64,000 nucleotides of DNA, from positions 62,001 through 126,000 of the forward strand of contig JALBYC010000003.1 in assembly GCA_023212645.1 (NCBI GenBank). Reading direction: 5' to 3'. The translations under genes were made by a program, and so were the position numbers. Of this stretch, positions 7,546 to 17,958 are shown one piece after another (the first letter of the stretch is position 1; every line of letters begins with the position of its first letter). The DNA comes from Farysia itapuensis. Its lineage: Eukaryota > Basidiomycota > Ustilaginomycetes > Ustilaginales > Ustilaginaceae. The notes under the pieces are model-generated. The model was not told the origin of the DNA and searched no databases. It worked only from the letters and a program-made list of their open reading frames with translations.

Positions 7546-9918
7546 CTACGTCTCTCTTTTCAGCTTGTGTTTCTTTTTGTTTGGCGAAACAGCTTTTGCC
7601 GATGCTTGCGGCGCAGACTTTTCGGCCTCTGTGGGTGAATAAGGCGCCATTGCTTCTGGTGGAACATCTTTGGACGTTTGAGGACCATCAAGGGGGTAGT
7701 CCCAGGGTCTGGGCACAAGAGCCAGGGGCATGAACCAGGTCGCAGCGACTACGACGCCGTGACCTTCATCTTGAGCCTGGATGGCCTTGTACTCCACCTC
7801 CATAAACGTCGAGATATACTTGATAAACGGAAGCAGCTCCGGTACGCCCCCTCCCACCGCCATTGTCTGAAGGAACGAGAGAAAAGCGCCCGAAACCGAA
7901 TGGGCAGTGTTCAAGTAGAGCAGCGTGGCGGAGGGCAGTGTGATTTCGAATCCCCACCAGTGGACAAAGATAGCCATGCGGTCCAACGGCGGGTGAAAAG
8001 CACTCATGTCTTGCGTGGCGTGGATGGCAGCGCCAGACACTTCGGCCAATGCTTCGAAGGCGCCGGATGTTTGCGCGGCTGTTCCGACCGGGTCCATCAA
8101 CAGCTGCAATGGGCTTGAGCCCATCAGTTGCGCGCCTCCTGACAAAGTAGGCAGGGCTGCTGCAGACATGCTTCGGACCATGAAAGGTCCTCCTCCTGAT
8201 GCTGACTGCGTCGACATATCACCGACGGGTGTAGATGGAGCTCGCGAGCTCAAGAAACCGCCAACTCCGGCAAGAGCAGCTGCCGCACCAGCAGCAATTT
8301 TGCCCGCGGCCGACGCATTTGTGCTTACATTGGTGTCGAAACCTGGGTCAGCCCCCGTTGGGTTGAGGCGATCAACGTGTTCAGCGTGTCGCCGATGCGC
8401 GGCGTCCTCACCGCAATCGAGATGAACCAACTTCAGTGGTTTAGATGCAAACGCTGGCTTAACGTCTTGCGCGAGAGGGCTGGCCATGGGCTTTGATGAG
8501 GTTGGAGCTGCGGGAGCAGCAGGCTTGCTGGCTGCTAGATCTGACGCTGGTAGAGACGACGTTCTCGCTGTGACCTTAGCTTGGTTGGTCTGAGATCCTT
8601 CTGGTGACATGGCAACTTTGCGAAGTGCCTCTTCGGCTGCTGACCTGGTCCGAGTCGTTGGGGGCGGTGAGAGCTTATCTTCAGCATCTGCGAAAGCATC
8701 GGCCGTAGCGCCTGTCCTGGTTCGTATCTCACTGTCGTCCTTTGAAGTCGGGTCGGCGAGAAGAGAGTCCGGCAGATTTGCCGCGAGAACACGTTCATCA
8801 CCATGGTCCCCTGCGGTACCCATCCTCTTTTCTGGCTCCAATCGCCCTATGCCTTTGGCAAGCGAGTCTAGCGGCACCGGCATTGACCGCAGACGATCAA
8901 TGATGCCATTGGCCATATCGGCGTCTAATAACGCTGATTTGAGACCTTTGAGCTGTGACGCTTTCGCCATAGGCACCGGTCGTGCTTTGAGTTTCTTCTT
9001 GTTCTTCTTTGCCGATTCGACTGGATCTGTTGACTGTGCGGAAGTAGAGCTTTGTCGAGACGGAGCGGGATGCAGCCCCATCCCAGCATTGATGACCTGC
9101 TCCAGAGTCTTCGCATGACGAGCTGCTACTACTTGATGTTTGGTGACTTTGACTTTTGCAGCTTTCCCCTTGTCCTGTGTCTGTTTTGCATCCAGTTGAT
9201 GAATTCCGCGCTTGTCCCAGCGGAACAGCTTCCGTTTTGCAGATGCCAGACTTGGTGCTTCGGTAGGTCCTTCGGCTGATTCGTGCGTTGAGGTGGACGC
9301 AGCACTGGAAGAGACGCTCGAAGCAGAATCAAGACTTGCGCGGCGTTGCAGATCAGTCAGGTCAGAGGTCGAGTGGGATCTACGGAGAGGCGGCCACTTG
9401 ACGCCCAAGGACTTAGGCCGATTGCGCTCCTTGGTCTTTGCAACCTCATTGAAAGCGGCCTCTCTGGCTGTCGCCAGCTTTGCCAATTCTCGCGCTTCCG
9501 CCACTTGCTCGATGGATGGACTGAAGCTGACACGATGTGGAGAAGGTGACCGCGCAGCGTTGGTGGGTGAGCTTGGTTGGGCTAGTGCTGATCGTATCGG
9601 CATCAGCAGCAATTGTGGTGGGCGGGATCTTTCAACTGACCCATTTTCGCTTGCAACCGTGCTACCTTTGCTGCTTTCGACTGCTTTAGAAGTCTCAACA
9701 GAAGCACCAGACTGCCCGTCTGCACATCTACTCTCAAGTGTGATGGAATCAGACCCGTCCTTGTTCAGGATGCTCTTTGCTGTTGTTGTTTTCTTTGGCG
9801 AGGTCATAAAAGGCATGCGAAGAGCGTTGAGGCCAAACTTCCTCTTTTCCTGACCAGAAGGTGAGTCTGCATTCGTCGGAATGCTGCTACTGGCGGATGT
9901 TTCGCCTTGTGTCGCCAT
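7546..9918 (-). CDS. Conserved-looking protein of unknown function with hydrophobic C-terminal domain
   Basis: This single-exon gene encodes 790 residues; I do not recognise the family. The first 600 or so residues are Ser/Ala/Pro/Lys-rich and likely disordered, with basic patches such as KKNKKKLKARPVP and SP/TP motifs that could be phosphorylated. A Gly/Ala-rich hydrophobic stretch (IAAGAAAALAGVGGFLSSR) precedes a compact C-terminal domain at about residues 640-770. That domain is rich in Trp, Phe, Pro and Leu (FVHWWGFEITLPSATLLYL, GAFLSFLQTMAVGGGVPELLPF). The tail is basic (SPNKKKHKLKRE) and could act as a nuclear signal. The C-terminal domain looks like the conserved functional unit. It is transcribed divergently from the SNF2-RING gene. 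Confidence 0.6.
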   Translation of the reverse strand: MATQGETSASSSIPTNADSPSGQEKRKFGLNALRMPFMTSPKKTTTAKSILNKDGSDSITLESRCADGQSGASVETSKAVESSKGSTVASENGSVERSRPPQLLLMPIRSALAQPSSPTNAARSPSPHRVSFSPSIEQVAEARELAKLATAREAAFNEVAKTKERNRPKSLGVKWPPLRRSHSTSDLTDLQRRASLDSASSVSSSAASTSTHESAEGPTEAPSLASAKRKLFRWDKRGIHQLDAKQTQDKGKAAKVKVTKHQVVAARHAKTLEQVINAGMGLHPAPSRQSSTSAQSTDPVESAKKNKKKLKARPVPMAKASQLKGLKSALLDADMANGIIDRLRSMPVPLDSLAKGIGRLEPEKRMGTAGDHGDERVLAANLPDSLLADPTSKDDSEIRTRTGATADAFADAEDKLSPPPTTRTRSAAEEALRKVAMSPEGSQTNQAKVTARTSSLPASDLAASKPAAPAAPTSSKPMASPLAQDVKPAFASKPLKLVHLDCGEDAAHRRHAEHVDRLNPTGADPGFDTNVSTNASAAGKIAAGAAAALAGVGGFLSSRAPSTPVGDMSTQSASGGGPFMVRSMSAAALPTLSGGAQLMGSSPLQLLMDPVGTAAQTSGAFEALAEVSGAAIHATQDMSAFHPPLDRMAIFVHWWGFEITLPSATLLYLNTAHSVSGAFLSFLQTMAVGGGVPELLPFIKYISTFMEVEYKAIQAQDEGHGVVVAATWFMPLALVPRPWDYPLDGPQTSKDVPPEAMAPYSPTEAEKSAPQASAKAVSPNKKKHKLKRET

Positions 9919-10157
9919 GCTGATACCGCAAAGTGGTGTGCATGAACTTCAGGGGCCCACCTCAATAATGTGTTGGTTGTTGCCGTGTTAATGTGCAAGT
10001 ACAGCGCGTAGTGCGCACGTGACATTTTCTAGTGAGCATGCCGGTTTCAAACGGCCAGAATTCAAGGGTCCATTTGCATAACCGCTTTGCTTTGACTGCG
10101 CCATTCTTCTCAATCTCCACTCCATCGTCGTGGTGTGTCGGCGCAGCAAGCAGTCGG

Positions 10158-13100
10158 ATGTCGGAAGGGAGGCACAAGGGAAAGACTCGCAGCGATAGTG
10201 ACAAGCCTCTTCCTGTCCCGCAGAATGCCTCAATATGGCCAGTCCAAGTGCAGGACCCCTCGCCACTTCGGAGCAGCTCAGTTCGTTCAGCAAAGAGACA
10301 ATTGCGATACACACACATAGAGGAGATCGAGTTCGAGGATGTCTCCAGCTACTTCAACTTCGAGTATGTCTCTCGACAGCTTCTGCCGCGGCTGGAAGAT
10401 GCAAGCGAGTCAAGTGTCGCTGCGAAGCGTCAACGGGTGTCTCCGCCTTCCTCACAACCGGCAAACAAAAAGCCCAGAACTTCTGTGGCCAAGGGCGAGA
10501 GCAAATTCACCCCTCTTATAGATACCGAATGCTTCTTTAGGATCAATGCTCGCGAAGATGAGGATTCTGCTGTTCTCCTCCAGCTCAAAGACTTGCTGCA
10601 GCACGGCGGGTCTAACTCTGATCTTAGCTTAGACGAGCTCGACTTCCAGGTCGTCGCCCCGGTGCACCCAAGACCGGAAGAAAGTATCATTTCTTCTTAC
10701 TTAGCTGTCTCGCGAGACGACACGCTGATTGTTTCTCTGCCCATACTGTCCATAGACTTTTCCATCGGCAAACACCAGAAATCCACCAATGCTGGCTGGC
10801 TTCAGTCCGCTTATCTACTTCAAGGCAGGAACTCCATCTCTTCGGACCTGCAGCTCTCAGTCTGCTCATCGCCACCAGGGACTCCCAGTCACCTCATCAC
10901 TGCCGGAACACTGTTTATCAAGCTCAGTGTGCGCATTCAAGTACCGATCTCGGAAGATTTGACGGCTCCTCTTGCTTCAAATCGCATCCTCGACATGGCC
11001 AAGCTCGTTCGTTTTGCGGAGGCGACTAGTGCCGACTCGGTTTCGTTGAACCAAGAACCTGTTGATGCAAACTTTGTCTATCAGAATCTGAGACCGGCTA
11101 CGCTAGAGGTCTCTGACAGAATTCAGCCTTCGGAGCTCACTGCCACCCTCTTGCCCTTTCAGAAAAGTTCTACTGCCTTTTTACTTGGCCGCGAAGGGCA
11201 AATGATTGACGACGTAGGACACGTTGTGCCTTCAGAAACGATCGTCGCGCATGATGGTCCCACTCCTCTTGGCCTTTGGTGGAAGCACATTGGCGAAACA
11301 ACACAAGGTGACCTTTACTACAACTGGATCGAAGCTCGCTTTGTCACGGATCCCCGCCTCAGTCTCTCAAGCAACACAAAAGGTGCCATGCTTGCCGAAG
11401 AAATGGGTCTTGGAAAGACTTTGGAAGTAATCTCACTCATCTTGCTGAATTCGGACATTGAAATGAGCATTCGACCCACGTACTACGATCCCACGCTTGA
11501 ACTCGACATCCAGCGCACGAAAACCACCCTCATCGTCGCACCGGAAACGCTCCGGAACCAGTGGATCACAGAGATTCAACAGCACGCTCCCAGTCTTTTG
11601 GTGTACTCGTACGCCAGCAGGGTCAAAGCCGAAGAAGATGTGCCTGCTGGATCGACTTGGGAACAGTTTGCACAAAGATTCGACGTTATGGTCATTTCCT
11701 ACGCTATCTTGTCGCGCGAACTCAGTACGGCAAAGAGCGAGAGACATCGATCAAGGCGTCAAGAGCGAAAGTATGAAAGGCCGCGCAGTCCTCTGGTCAA
11801 ACTGCATTTTCGACGTGTGGTCATGGACGAAGTACAGATGGTCGGCAATTCCAGTGCAGCAGAGACAGCCTCGATGATTGCGCGAGACTCGTCCATTGCT
11901 GTCAGTGGTACGCCTGTCAAGAAAGTCGAAGATCTCAAGGCTTCTTTCCGCTTCTTGCGCGTGCCAGGGTACCAAGCTTCGCCCAAGGAGTGGGAAGCCA
12001 TTTTTCATCCATTGCTCGCACCGGAGCTTGTCAGGGTCCTGCGCATCATTGCCACTCGGCACACCAAAGCACAGGTGGACTTATCGCTGCCGCTTCAGGT
12101 CCGCAATGTCGTACCGATCGAGTTCACCTCAATCGAAGCAGCTTTCTACGACGATGTGTGGAAGACAGCCCTTCGCGAAATTGGTTGCACCAATAGCGAC
12201 GCAATGCCCGCACAGCCACAGCTTGACTTCACAAAGATGCGCGACCATCTGCTTTTGCTTCGACAAGCGTGCACAAATCCGCAGATTGTCGTGCAGTTCC
12301 GTGGAGGTACCGTCGGCACCCGCAATCTTCTCCGAAGCATCGACGAAGTTTTGGAACTCATGATTGCTTCTTCGAAGGCAGATCTAGCAACACAGAAGAA
12401 CAATTGGTTTGAGCGACGCATACTCTTGGCTATCTTATCACTGTACTATAAGGAAGAAGATCGACGGATCCTCGCTGCAGCTCAGTTCTCTGACCTCCAT
12501 ACGGAAATATCTGAAGACGTCAGATCCATGGAAGATGACATTCAGCAAGCAAGGAAAAGTGGACCGTTGTACCGCTTCACTCCGGAAGAGCTGCATCTTG
12601 AGCAAGTGGAAGAGACTCGACGGCGCCGTGTTGGCGGTGCCGAGGTTGATATTCAAGATGATATTCAGGTGTTCGGACAAGCAGGGAATGGCTCTGCTGA
12701 ATGGGAGGCACTGCTGAACAATCCATCCTACGGCGAAAAGCGGAAGCAAAGAGCGGTGCAGACTGTTGCTCTCAAAGCTACTCTACGAAGTCTGCTGATC
12801 AGGCTCCATCGACTGTTGCAGTTCACAGGGAACCTGTACTTTCAGAGAGGCGAGTTTATGGATCAGCAAGATGCAGAAAGTGCTCAGCAAGCGGACAGCA
12901 AAGATGCCATCAACGATGACGCTTCTCAAGCTCTGTCTCCTGATCAGTCTATCAAGAAAGAAGACGAACGCGGCATGAATGGCGAGGCAAGAGCTTCGAT
13001 GACCCCTCAGCGTCAAAGTTTGAAAGATCTAGAGGATGCAGCTTACGCCGACAGCGAAAAGGTCCGACAACGGCTCCTGTCCGAATCGCGCGAGGAGGTC

Positions 13101-15143
13101 GAGACAGCTATTGTCAGACTCAAGAATCGTGACAAGATCTTTCCGACCATAAGCGAGCTCCACGTCGACAAAAGCCTGTTTGAAGAGGGAGGTGGCATTC
13201 TTGCGCACGATGCCTATCTAGATATGACAAACATTTGCGAACTCCTCAACGCGCACACCAAAACGATGCTAGAATGGCGCAGCAGCATCACTGTGCGCCT
13301 GTGTCGACCTGTCAATCGAGACATCAACATGGAAAAAGACGACGATGACCAGTATCAAGATCATCTGGATACACAGGCGGAAGCAGAAGTCTTGCTTGAA
13401 ATGTATCGGCTCTTGCACTCGGAGCGGGAAAAAATCCTGAAAGGAGCGGTAGCCATCGGTGCGACTAACAAGCCCTTGCTATACAAGGAGCTGGAGGATG
13501 CGAACAAAAAGACGCGTCAGCAAAGACTGCTCGGCATTGAGCCAGAGGGAGAAGATGACGAGGAGCTAGCTCGAGTACAAGAGATGCAGCTGAAGCACTT
13601 TCAACAGCTTGACGAAGAGCGTCACTCTGTCAGCCTGAAACGGTCTGCGCGTTCGATTGCGGATGTGCAAGATTTGCTCAGAGCCGCTCGTGATAACGGT
13701 ATGAGAGAGGAAGAAGCTGAGCTTGCCCGTCAAGCACACATCGAGACGCGCCGGATTGTCACCGAGCAAACCAAGCTACTCGAACGCATAAGAAACGAAG
13801 AAAAGTCATTGCTGACACCCTTGTTCAATCTGCGAAGCAAATACTTCAAAGAAATTCAAGCTCTTTCCGATACAGTCAGCGATCCCGTCTTTACGGACCT
13901 GGGTCGAAGTATGGCCTCAGCTCAACGCGAGCGGGATAACTGCTTTACGCAGGTTCAGAAGATGGAGCGGCGGTTGCGCTACTTGATGCATCTTCAAAAA
14001 GTGCAATCAATAGACGCTCTGGATGACGAAACAACGCGCTGCAACATCTGCACAGAGTTAATCGAGACCGGCATCTTGACCAATCAGTGCGGCCACGTCT
14101 GCTGCGAAAGGTGCTGGAAAGCGTGGCAGGCGCAGGGGCATCGAACGTGTGTTCTGTGTCAAACACGTGTTCTGCCGAACGAGGTACATCGCATCGTATA
14201 CCGTCGTGCTGCTGGCGAGACCACTTTGCAGCCTACGGAGCAAGATCGCTCCTTTGGCAGCTCCGATACAGAACAGCCACTGAGCATAGCTTACAACGAG
14301 ATTGACAGCGTTTTGAGTGCTCGCCTCGAGCGCGTTGCTACTCAGGGACGATTCGGATCTAAAATCGACCAAGTGACCAAGCATCTCAAATACATTACTG
14401 ATCAGACTGGCGAAAAGTCGTTGGTCTTCTCCTCGTTCAAGCGCGGTCTCGACATTGTGGCACAAGCACTCACTGCTAACGGCATCCGCTTTGTTCGGCT
14501 CGGTTCCGGTAAAGCAGCCAAAGTTGCGATCGAGGCGTTCCGCAACGACGTGCCCGTCATGCTTCTGCATTCGGAAGTGCAAAGTTCAGGACTGAACCTT
14601 GTTGCCGCTCAGCACATTCACATCTTGGAGCCGTTGCTCAATTCGACGTTGGAACTTCAAGCAATAGGACGGGTGCATCGCATTGGACAGACGAAAGAGA
14701 CCAACGTTTGGTGTTACTTTGCAAAAGGCACGGTTGAGGAAAGAATTCTCGCCTTGGCAGCATACAAAGGTCAGAGTCTGTACCTCAAGGGGCAACATAC
14801 GAGCCTTGACGCCACGTCAGCTGGGAGCCTCGCCGGTCCTGTCAGCGTGGAGACTGCTTCCAAGCGAGATGCACGCAATTGGGCTGCAACATCAAGCACG
14901 CTGCGAGGCGATCATACTACGAGTCGGGACGAGCTGCAGGCTGTCTACTTTGCTCAACACCTGCTCAAGCTTCATTCTGACGCTCCTCAACCGCGTCTCG
15001 CTCAAGCAACTGCACGTACAAACGGCATCAAGGCGGACACAACTTCGTCGCCGGACCACGCAGGCTCGTCGTCGACAACGATGGAAGAGGAAGAACGAGC
15101 ACGAATTCGACGCGCCAGACTAGCTGCTTTCGAGCAAAGGTAA
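10158..15143 (+). CDS. SHPRH/Irc20-like SNF2-family ATPase with embedded RING finger
   Basis: One exon of 1661 residues runs from the ATG at 10158; an earlier in-frame ATG at 10038 would add 40. The SNF2 N-terminal lobe carries motif I (LAEEMGLGKTLE) and a DEVQ Walker B motif typical of the SHPRH/Irc20 group. A very long, charged, coiled-coil-prone insert follows. A C3HC4 RING (CNIC, then CGHVCCERCW, then CVLC) lies near residue 1295. The C-terminal lobe follows, with EKSLVFSSFKRG and the motif VI string GRVHRIGQTKE. In this family the protein is a DNA-translocating ATPase and an E3 ubiquitin ligase linked to PCNA polyubiquitination and recombination control. Length is close to human SHPRH (about 1680), but I see no linker histone or PHD domain. 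Confidence 0.9.
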   Translation: MSEGRHKGKTRSDSDKPLPVPQNASIWPVQVQDPSPLRSSSVRSAKRQLRYTHIEEIEFEDVSSYFNFEYVSRQLLPRLEDASESSVAAKRQRVSPPSSQPANKKPRTSVAKGESKFTPLIDTECFFRINAREDEDSAVLLQLKDLLQHGGSNSDLSLDELDFQVVAPVHPRPEESIISSYLAVSRDDTLIVSLPILSIDFSIGKHQKSTNAGWLQSAYLLQGRNSISSDLQLSVCSSPPGTPSHLITAGTLFIKLSVRIQVPISEDLTAPLASNRILDMAKLVRFAEATSADSVSLNQEPVDANFVYQNLRPATLEVSDRIQPSELTATLLPFQKSSTAFLLGREGQMIDDVGHVVPSETIVAHDGPTPLGLWWKHIGETTQGDLYYNWIEARFVTDPRLSLSSNTKGAMLAEEMGLGKTLEVISLILLNSDIEMSIRPTYYDPTLELDIQRTKTTLIVAPETLRNQWITEIQQHAPSLLVYSYASRVKAEEDVPAGSTWEQFAQRFDVMVISYAILSRELSTAKSERHRSRRQERKYERPRSPLVKLHFRRVVMDEVQMVGNSSAAETASMIARDSSIAVSGTPVKKVEDLKASFRFLRVPGYQASPKEWEAIFHPLLAPELVRVLRIIATRHTKAQVDLSLPLQVRNVVPIEFTSIEAAFYDDVWKTALREIGCTNSDAMPAQPQLDFTKMRDHLLLLRQACTNPQIVVQFRGGTVGTRNLLRSIDEVLELMIASSKADLATQKNNWFERRILLAILSLYYKEEDRRILAAAQFSDLHTEISEDVRSMEDDIQQARKSGPLYRFTPEELHLEQVEETRRRRVGGAEVDIQDDIQVFGQAGNGSAEWEALLNNPSYGEKRKQRAVQTVALKATLRSLLIRLHRLLQFTGNLYFQRGEFMDQQDAESAQQADSKDAINDDASQALSPDQSIKKEDERGMNGEARASMTPQRQSLKDLEDAAYADSEKVRQRLLSESREEVETAIVRLKNRDKIFPTISELHVDKSLFEEGGGILAHDAYLDMTNICELLNAHTKTMLEWRSSITVRLCRPVNRDINMEKDDDDQYQDHLDTQAEAEVLLEMYRLLHSEREKILKGAVAIGATNKPLLYKELEDANKKTRQQRLLGIEPEGEDDEELARVQEMQLKHFQQLDEERHSVSLKRSARSIADVQDLLRAARDNGMREEEAELARQAHIETRRIVTEQTKLLERIRNEEKSLLTPLFNLRSKYFKEIQALSDTVSDPVFTDLGRSMASAQRERDNCFTQVQKMERRLRYLMHLQKVQSIDALDDETTRCNICTELIETGILTNQCGHVCCERCWKAWQAQGHRTCVLCQTRVLPNEVHRIVYRRAAGETTLQPTEQDRSFGSSDTEQPLSIAYNEIDSVLSARLERVATQGRFGSKIDQVTKHLKYITDQTGEKSLVFSSFKRGLDIVAQALTANGIRFVRLGSGKAAKVAIEAFRNDVPVMLLHSEVQSSGLNLVAAQHIHILEPLLNSTLELQAIGRVHRIGQTKETNVWCYFAKGTVEERILALAAYKGQSLYLKGQHTSLDATSAGSLAGPVSVETASKRDARNWAATSSTLRGDHTTSRDELQAVYFAQHLLKLHSDAPQPRLAQATARTNGIKADTTSSPDHAGSSSTTMEEEERARIRRARLAAFEQR

Positions 15144-15195
15144 CCAATGGCGCAATTTTCAGTGTTCGATTGATCATTCGAGGCTGCTCAAGGAT

Positions 15196-15960
15196 TTATC
15201 CCCTGTCTCGCACTTCTGTCTCTATCTTGAGTAGACAACCTTCCCATGGTAGTTTCGGATCGTGCTTTCCCTCGACAACAAAATCGGCGACTGGAACGAA
15301 GCCCAGCTTGTGGTAGTATCTGTGTAATTCGGGTATCAGTATTGGGATCAAACGTCAATGAAGGAAGGAGGCTACTCACTTTACCAGTCCAAGCTGGTTA
15401 CCACGCCAACAGTCGACGTAAATGGTGGTTTTAGTGTAGATGCCGGAGATGAAATCTTCAACGAGCTTCGAGGCCGTGTTGCGCGCCAAAGCGCCAGCTC
15501 GACGGTCAGCGATGAGATAGTTGAGGTATATGAAGTCTTCTTGTGCACGAGTCCCGTGCGAAATCAAGTCCGGCGAAATATAGTCAGGCACCTCGTTCGA
15601 GAATCCGAGGGCTGCCACTCTGCGCATTTCGGGCGAGTCTTGGCTTGGGACCTCGTATATGCGCATTGACGTCCATCCCTGGGCTGCGTTTGAGTCGTCT
15701 TCATGGCATGAATCGAAGCTTTTTTGCATAAACTCTCGAAATGACTGCACCCTCTGGGGCCGATCAGAGAATGGGATGGTGCCCCATTGTGCTTCAGAGC
15801 CGATGGAGGCAAGGTAGGGCAGCGCCGAGTCGAACGACCGTAGGACGAACTCTAAATCTGTCTCCTTATCGTCATCGTATACAGACAAGGACCCACCTTT
15901 GATAGCCTCTCGGAACTCGCTGCACGGTAGTGCGAGACGGGTTCTTGGTTCGAGCGACAT
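15196..15960 (-). CDS. GNAT-family N-acetyltransferase, two exons
   Basis: Exon 1 is 15960-15380 and exon 2 is 15319-15196 on the minus strand. The 60-nt intron 15379-15320 has a GTGAGT donor and a CACAG acceptor and splits a Lys codon. The product has 234 residues. The fold is read from DFIYLNYLIADRRAGALARNTASKLVEDF, then TTIYVDCWRGNQLGLVKYY and, across the splice, HKLGFVPVADF. This matches the GNAT pattern of an acetyl-CoA loop, a strand, and the final NxxLVKYYxKLGF helix-strand. The loop lacks the textbook Q/RxxGxG/A string, having RRAGALA in its place. Substrate unknown; small-molecule or antibiotic N-acetyltransferases are closest in layout. It is divergent from the fluoride exporter, with 154 bp between starts. 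Confidence 0.78.
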
Positions 15961-16114
15961 CTGGCACTGCAGCTGAGCAGGGCACGAGGAGCAGGAAACC
16001 CTTCGACTAAAGCGTGGCACTGTGGAGCAATCAAAGCTGAAATTTAATCGAAAATAAAACAAAAAATAAAGTTGTGGACGCACCTTGTTGACAACCTGGA
16101 ACCGTCTGTCAATC

Positions 16115-17566
16115 ATGGACAGTCCTGCTGGCTCATCCCATGCCGAGGGTAGTCGATGCATGGGTCCGTCACCAGGGATGTTACAGCACAAATCTTCGAC
16201 GTACAGCACGGCAGATACGTTTGCAACCGCCACTTCACACAGCTACTATACCGATAATGCGGACAACAGTAATGCAGGTCTCAGCCGCCCAAACAGCAAG
16301 CATGACACCATCCATGGGTCTGAGCATCCCACTCGCACCTCTGACAGGGCTGCATCGCAAGACACAACTCGAATGCCATCCAGCACAGATCGAGCGCCAA
16401 TACCGCTCGCAAACAGAGTAGATGACCGTTCGTCATCGTCTGTGGCGCGCTCTAGTCCAGAGCAGACATCTGGCACGGCTGAAGAAGATGTAGCGAAAAC
16501 CGAGGAAATGGGTCAGCAGGTGGAGCCGCCGGCACCCATGCCCAAGGTCCCACTGTACCGACGCGCTGCACGCCATCTAGCTACAGTGAGTCTGCTCAGC
16601 TTTGCAGCAATCTGGGGTACCTTGGCACGCAAGGGTCTTTCTGCATTAAATACCTACGACGGTCAGAGTGTTACCCCCCTTGTATGGGCACAGGCCGTTG
16701 GCTGCCTCGTCATGGGACTGGCGATTGGTGGAAAGAACCAAAAGGCAATAGATTCCAGGTACCCGCCAGCGTACATTATGATCACCACTGGCTTTTGCGG
16801 TAGTGTCACCACCTTTTCCGCCTGGATTCTCGCCGTCTTTCGGGCATTCGGAGACCAGATGCACTACAACCGCCATGGCTTACACAATGTCATGGATGCG
16901 CTTACCCAGACGGCCGTCACGCTTGGAATGTCGCTCATCAGTGTAGCCGCTGGTATGGCACTTGCCAATGCTCTAAGCATTGAAAAAGTCATTCTGTACT
17001 TTTCAAGGCATCGCGACTCGCATCCCTCTGCTTCAAAACACCCACGGTCAACGCTTGGCCTGGATTTGTCCATGATCGTGTTTGGTTTTGCATTCTGGGC
17101 CGCCTCTGCAATCTTCTGCGGGTTATATGCGCCCTTTCGAAGCGTCACGTTTGGCATTGTCATGGGTCCGCCAGGAGCCGTACTGCGCTGGTATCTCTCA
17201 CGCCTCAACTCGCGTCCCTTCTCCAAACGCTACTCTGTCCCTCTTGGTACACTGGCGGCCAATTTGATAGCAACGGCTGTGATTTGTGCCGCCTTTACCT
17301 CGTCCCGAGCTGGCTCGATTCCCAGGAGCTTTGCAGGCGGTCTCACGGGGTGTCAGGCTCTGCTCGGTCTGCAAGATGGCTTCTGCGGCTGTCTGTCTAC
17401 CATCAGCACCTTTGCCGTCGAACTGCGAACCATCAAGCCTGTTCGAAAAGCCGTCCGCTATGCCATCATTTCATGGGTCGCCGGCCTTGTTCTCTGCGTC
17501 CTGCTGGTTGGAGCTCCCTGGTGGGCAATTGGCATGGATGGTCGATGCCTTGATCTGGCAGTCTGA
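16115..17566 (+). CDS. FEX1: Fluoride export protein, double-CrcB (FEX) type
   Basis: A single exon encodes 483 residues from the first ATG, 16115. The first 150 residues are polar, Ser/Thr-rich and cytosolic. Then come two CrcB-like repeats separated by a linker, the arrangement of eukaryotic FEX channels. Repeat 1 has AIWGTLARKGLSAL, the signature GFCGSVTTFSAW and surrounding helices. Repeat 2 has GPPGAVLRWYLSRLN, GTLAANLIATAV and GFCGCLSTISTFAVEL. The GFCGxxTTFS-type loop with its Phe and Thr residues lines the F- pathway in the family. The protein works at the plasma membrane to expel fluoride. About nine transmembrane helices can be counted. The call is firm; promoter elements were not identified. 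Confidence 0.93.
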   Translation: MDSPAGSSHAEGSRCMGPSPGMLQHKSSTYSTADTFATATSHSYYTDNADNSNAGLSRPNSKHDTIHGSEHPTRTSDRAASQDTTRMPSSTDRAPIPLANRVDDRSSSSVARSSPEQTSGTAEEDVAKTEEMGQQVEPPAPMPKVPLYRRAARHLATVSLLSFAAIWGTLARKGLSALNTYDGQSVTPLVWAQAVGCLVMGLAIGGKNQKAIDSRYPPAYIMITTGFCGSVTTFSAWILAVFRAFGDQMHYNRHGLHNVMDALTQTAVTLGMSLISVAAGMALANALSIEKVILYFSRHRDSHPSASKHPRSTLGLDLSMIVFGFAFWAASAIFCGLYAPFRSVTFGIVMGPPGAVLRWYLSRLNSRPFSKRYSVPLGTLAANLIATAVICAAFTSSRAGSIPRSFAGGLTGCQALLGLQDGFCGCLSTISTFAVELRTIKPVRKAVRYAIISWVAGLVLCVLLVGAPWWAIGMDGRCLDLAV

Positions 17567-17894
17567 ACGCTCCCTCTCCCCTCTCAATATACCCTTATGG
17601 AACATATGTACAACAATCACAATCACACCTGGTTAAGCTTCACCATGGCAGTTTGGCTGGCAGTGACTTTCTCGCACGTGTGGCAAATGGGTGGTGTTTT
17701 CAATGTTTTGCGATTTTGAGTACCGCGAATATCTTGAATCCGGCTTTGCAGCAGAGCCGGGAGCCGAAGCCGCGCTGTTGCGACCCCAGATTCACGACAT
17801 GCGCCTGTGCAGCTCTTCTCCCCGGACTTCTGATCTCGCTTGCTCAGTTCAGTCCCTCGCTCCAGTACTCCACCGCACCCGGTTACTCATTTCA

Positions 17895-17902
17895 TATATA
17901 TA
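17895..17902 (+). promoter_or_regulatory. Likely TATA box of the thiolase gene
   Basis: TATATATA lies 57 bp before the ATG of the SCPx-type thiolase gene, followed by a pyrimidine-rich leader (ACTCTCTCCGACAC and CCCACTCTCT). This is a typical strong fungal promoter layout. It agrees with the biased codon use of the gene. Confidence 0.5.
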
Positions 17903-17958
17903 CTTGTGTGCCCTCACACCGGATACTCTCTCCGACACTATCCCACTCTCTACACACA

